From contig NZ_BBYA01000002.1 of assembly GCF_001050275.1 (NCBI RefSeq), positions 186,001 through 250,000 of the forward strand: a DNA stretch of 64,000 bases. The letters are read 5' to 3'. Source of the DNA: Leptolinea tardivitalis (lineage in GTDB: Bacteria > Chloroflexota > Anaerolineae > Anaerolineales > Anaerolineaceae). A program made the position numbers and the translations under genes. The notes under the pieces were generated by a model. It saw only the letters and a program-made list of their open reading frames with translations, had not been told where the DNA came from and did not search any database. Shown here piece after piece: positions 61,222-64,000 of this stretch (its first letter is position 1; each line of letters opens with the position of its first letter).

Positions 61222-62308
61222 TCATCTTTATGCCGTCATAATGGCTGGCGGTGGAGGGACGCGGTTATGGCCGCTATCTCGACGCAGTCATCCTAAACAA
61301 ATGCTGGCGATCAGCGGAGAAAAAACCCTGTTTCAGATCGCTGTAGACAGGTTGAGCGGTTTGCTTTCACCGGAGCAGATCTATATTGTTACTGTTGAGG
61401 AACAGGCAAAAGAGCTGAGCCGGCAAAAACCAGAAATTCCATGGGAAAATTTTCTTCTAGAACCTATGCCTAAAGGGACAGCTTCGGTTGTGGCATTGGC
61501 TGCGCAGGCTATCCAACTTATAGATCCAGATGCTGTTATGGTAGTTTTAACCGCCGATCATTACATTCAGAATGTGGAACATTTCCACCGGTTAATTTCC
61601 TGTGGGAATAAAGTAGCAGAAGAAGGTTTTCTTGTAACCCTCGGAATTGAACCGCAATATCCGGCAACCGGATATGGTTATATCCAGAGGGGAAATTCTC
61701 TGGGTGAATATGACGGACTCCCGTATTATCAGGTGAAAAAGTTCAAAGAAAAACCCAATGAAGATCTTGCCCGCGAATTTATCGAACGGGGAGATCATGA
61801 TTGGAATTCTGGAATGTTCTTCTGGCGAGCAGATCGGATTCTGGAAGAAATTTCCAACCTGATGCCAGAGTTGTTTTCGATCATTTCCACAATACAAAAA
61901 GCCTGGAAGACAGATAGACGAAATCTCGTATTGAAAGAATACTGGGAAAAAATTCATCCTGAAACAATTGACTATGGTATTATGGAAAAAGCTTCCCGGG
62001 TGGCCTGCATTCCGGCCCGAAATCTGGGATGGAATGATGTGGGCAGTTGGGAATCGTTGTTTGATGTTCTTCCGGTTGATGAGACGGGAAACATTAATCT
62101 GGCAAAAGATGTATTCTTAGAAGATTCTACAGGTTCATTGATTGTAAGTTCAAGTAAGGCAGACAGGTTTATCGCCGTTATTGGTATTGAAGATATTGTT
62201 GTGGTTGATACGCCTGATGCTTTACTGGTTTGTAAAAAAACTGAAACACAGAAAGTTAAACTCATTGTTGATTACCTGAAAAAGAATGGTAAACAGCAAT
62301 TATTGTGA
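61214..62308 (+). CDS. manC: mannose-1-phosphate guanylyltransferase
   Basis: 364 residues, the short form without the C-terminal phosphomannose isomerase domain. IMAGGGGTRLWPLSRRSHPKQ near 8-28 is the nucleotidyltransferase signature, FKEKPN near 178-183, and NSGMFFWRAD near 197-206. It makes GDP-mannose from mannose 1-phosphate and GTP for polysaccharide or compatible-solute synthesis. The gene starts inside dprA (eight-base overlap) and ends 15 bases before topA, so it interrupts the common dprA-topA order. Confidence 0.92.
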   Translation: MIDHLYAVIMAGGGGTRLWPLSRRSHPKQMLAISGEKTLFQIAVDRLSGLLSPEQIYIVTVEEQAKELSRQKPEIPWENFLLEPMPKGTASVVALAAQAIQLIDPDAVMVVLTADHYIQNVEHFHRLISCGNKVAEEGFLVTLGIEPQYPATGYGYIQRGNSLGEYDGLPYYQVKKFKEKPNEDLAREFIERGDHDWNSGMFFWRADRILEEISNLMPELFSIISTIQKAWKTDRRNLVLKEYWEKIHPETIDYGIMEKASRVACIPARNLGWNDVGSWESLFDVLPVDETGNINLAKDVFLEDSTGSLIVSSSKADRFIAVIGIEDIVVVDTPDALLVCKKTETQKVKLIVDYLKKNGKQQLL

Positions 62309-62323
62309 GTGGAGTTTTGTTCA

Positions 62324-64000
62324 TTGGAAGCCTATTGCGTTCGTTGTAAAGAGAAAAGAGAAATTCAAAATCCAGAAGCTGGATTTACAGTAACTGGAAC
62401 TCCCATCACGCGGGGGACATGTGCTGTATGTGGAACGAAATTAGCCCGCATGGGTGCAACTGATGCCCATACCGGGTTGGAAAAACCTGCTCCAGCTCCA
62501 CGTAAACCTCGTGTTGGAAAAGCTGTCAAATCTTCTACTGGAAAAACTGCAGGGAAGAAGAGTGGAAAGACCTCAAAACTAGAAGAAACCCGCCGTGTAG
62601 GGAAGCTGGTTATTGTTGAATCACCGGCCAAAGCAAAAACAATTGGCCGATTCCTGGGAAATGGTTATACGGTTCGAGCCTCCATTGGTCACGTACGTGA
62701 TCTTCTGCGTTCAAGCCTTTCTGTTGATGTGGAACATGATTTTGCCCCCAAGTACCGGGTGCCCAATGAGAAACGACAGATCGTTAAAGAATTGAAATCG
62801 CTGGCGAAGAATGCAGAAGCCATTTATCTGGCCACAGACCCTGACCGTGAAGGGGAAGCTATTGCCTGGCACCTGCTGGAATCGGCCGAAATGCAGCCAG
62901 AGATTTCTCACCGGGTTGTATTCCACGAAATCACCGAACCCGCTATTGCCGAGGCATTTGCCCATCCAAGATCGATAGATACCAGTCTAGTGGATGCTCA
63001 GCAGGCCCGGCGCATTCTGGACCGCCTCGTTGGCTATAGTCTGACACCACTTCTCTGGGAAAAGGTGCGCGGACGGTTGTCTGCTGGACGGGTGCAATCC
63101 GTTGCCCTGCGGTTGATTGTAGAACGAGAACGGGAAATCGAGGCATTCAAACCGGATGAATACTGGACGATTGGTGCCGAGTTTACTCCTGAAGGTATGC
63201 GAACAAAATATCTTTCACGGTTCTACAGGTTGGATGATGAAGAACCAGTCTTACCTAAGGAAGAAACCGTAAACGGCTTAATCCATGATATGGAAAAAGC
63301 TGATTATTCCATATCAAAAATCAAGAAAAGTGAACGCCGAAGAAAACCAGCCCCACCATTTACCACCAGCACCCTGCAACAGGAAGCCTCACGCAAGCTG
63401 GGTTTTACAGCACGGCGGACGATGGCAGTGGCACAGCAGTTATATGAAGGTGTGGCTATTGATGGAGCAGGCACGATCGGCCTCATCACGTATATGCGTA
63501 CCGATTCAACCAACGTTTCTGAACTGGCACAAAATGAAGTACGCAAATTCATATCCAGTCAATATGGTGCTGACTTCCTGCCGGAAACGGCACCGCAATA
63601 CAAAACACGGTCAATCGGAGCACAGGAAGCGCATGAAGCTGTCAGGCCAACTTCTGTATTACGTAGACCGGATGATGTTAAGGACCAGTTAACCCCGGAA
63701 CAATTCAAACTCTATCAGTTGGTCTGGCTGCGTTTTGTGGCTTCTCAAATGGAAGAGGCCGTCTATGATACCGTCACAGTGGATATTACTGGCAAGACAC
63801 CATCCCATGAATATACATTCCGTACGTCCGGGCAGACGGTAAAATTCCCCGGTTTTCTGGTGGTATATGAAGAATCCAGAAACGAAGATAGGGAACGAGA
63901 CGAAGATGAGAATCAAAAGGTTCCTGCCGGATTAGAAGAGGGACAGAAGCAGCACTTGAATCGGCTGATTCCAGAACAACATTTCACCCAACCGCCTCCG
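62324..64000 (+). CDS. topA: DNA topoisomerase I with N-terminal zinc-ribbon domain (partial)
   Basis: The window shows the first 559 codons, from a TTG at 62324 with GTGGAG upstream (a GTG at 62309, directly after the manC stop, is the alternative). Residues 1-50 form a zinc ribbon with CVRC and CAVCGTKL, resembling DUF5679, then a basic linker to about 90. The TOPRIM domain starts at LVIVESPAKAKTIG (95-108) and has DPDREGEAIAWHL. The active-site Tyr390 lies in TYMRTDS. It relaxes negative supercoils. The C-terminal part is outside the window. Confidence 0.95.
   Translation, partial: MEAYCVRCKEKREIQNPEAGFTVTGTPITRGTCAVCGTKLARMGATDAHTGLEKPAPAPRKPRVGKAVKSSTGKTAGKKSGKTSKLEETRRVGKLVIVESPAKAKTIGRFLGNGYTVRASIGHVRDLLRSSLSVDVEHDFAPKYRVPNEKRQIVKELKSLAKNAEAIYLATDPDREGEAIAWHLLESAEMQPEISHRVVFHEITEPAIAEAFAHPRSIDTSLVDAQQARRILDRLVGYSLTPLLWEKVRGRLSAGRVQSVALRLIVEREREIEAFKPDEYWTIGAEFTPEGMRTKYLSRFYRLDDEEPVLPKEETVNGLIHDMEKADYSISKIKKSERRRKPAPPFTTSTLQQEASRKLGFTARRTMAVAQQLYEGVAIDGAGTIGLITYMRTDSTNVSELAQNEVRKFISSQYGADFLPETAPQYKTRSIGAQEAHEAVRPTSVLRRPDDVKDQLTPEQFKLYQLVWLRFVASQMEEAVYDTVTVDITGKTPSHEYTFRTSGQTVKFPGFLVVYEESRNEDRERDEDENQKVPAGLEEGQKQHLNRLIPEQHFTQPPP

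Overview
The window looks like chromosomal DNA of a Chloroflexota bacterium, most probably class Anaerolineae. I infer this from several features together: surface proteins with Pro/Thr-rich linkers joined to M23, PD40 and WD40 modules; a B12-dependent (class II) ribonucleotide reductase next to nrdR; a fused transaldolase-phosphoglucose isomerase; a MurG with a GGTGGG rather than GGTGGH loop; and a topoisomerase I that begins with a small zinc-ribbon (DUF5679-like) domain. No rRNA or tRNA gene was found to confirm this.

Layout. 1-13 kb is an accessory and regulatory stretch: the end of a GGDEF protein, adenosine deaminase, a GNAT, a DUF4405-type membrane protein, two flavodoxins divergent from a TetR gene that has two palindromic operator-like sites, small redox or unknown proteins, a GyrI-like/nitroreductase fusion, and a hybrid histidine kinase overlapping an HD-GYP response regulator. 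13.3-16.5 kb holds nrdR-nrdJ with a promoter and NrdR-box-like palindromes. 16.6-34.6 kb is a complete, tightly overlapping division and cell wall (dcw) cluster on the minus strand, transcribed mraZ-rsmH-ftsL-like-ftsI-murF-mraY-murD-ftsW-murG-cvpA-like-murC-murB-ddl-ftsQ-ftsA-ftsZ. It starts at a promoter overlapped by five TGGG-type repeats (MraZ sites) and ends at a strong terminator after ftsZ.

34.7-40.4 kb contains an EamA-type protein, a ProX-like tRNA deacylase, a methyltransferase and HDOD pair, and a copper operon csoR-copZ-copA with a textbook promoter and a very long C/G palindrome as operator. 40.5-45.7 kb is a sugar-phosphate operon: transketolase, rpiB, tal-pgi fusion. A Vat/CatB-like xenobiotic acetyltransferase follows, with a possible leader peptide.

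46.7-55.0 kb is a cell-envelope block: two M23 peptidases (one frameshifted at a homopolymer), a PD40 propeller protein, a small membrane protein, a 743-residue WD40 protein and a divergent ParA/MinD-like ATPase. This block is the best candidate here for an uncharacterised system. 55-57.3 kb has DUF1015 and DegV proteins. 57.4-64 kb is a plus-strand housekeeping series: ffh, rpsP, khpA, rimM, dprA, manC and the start of topA.

All coordinates, promoter spacings and repeats were read by eye. No alignment, folding program or database search was run. Start codons were moved inward where a ribosome-binding site or domain boundary argued for it.
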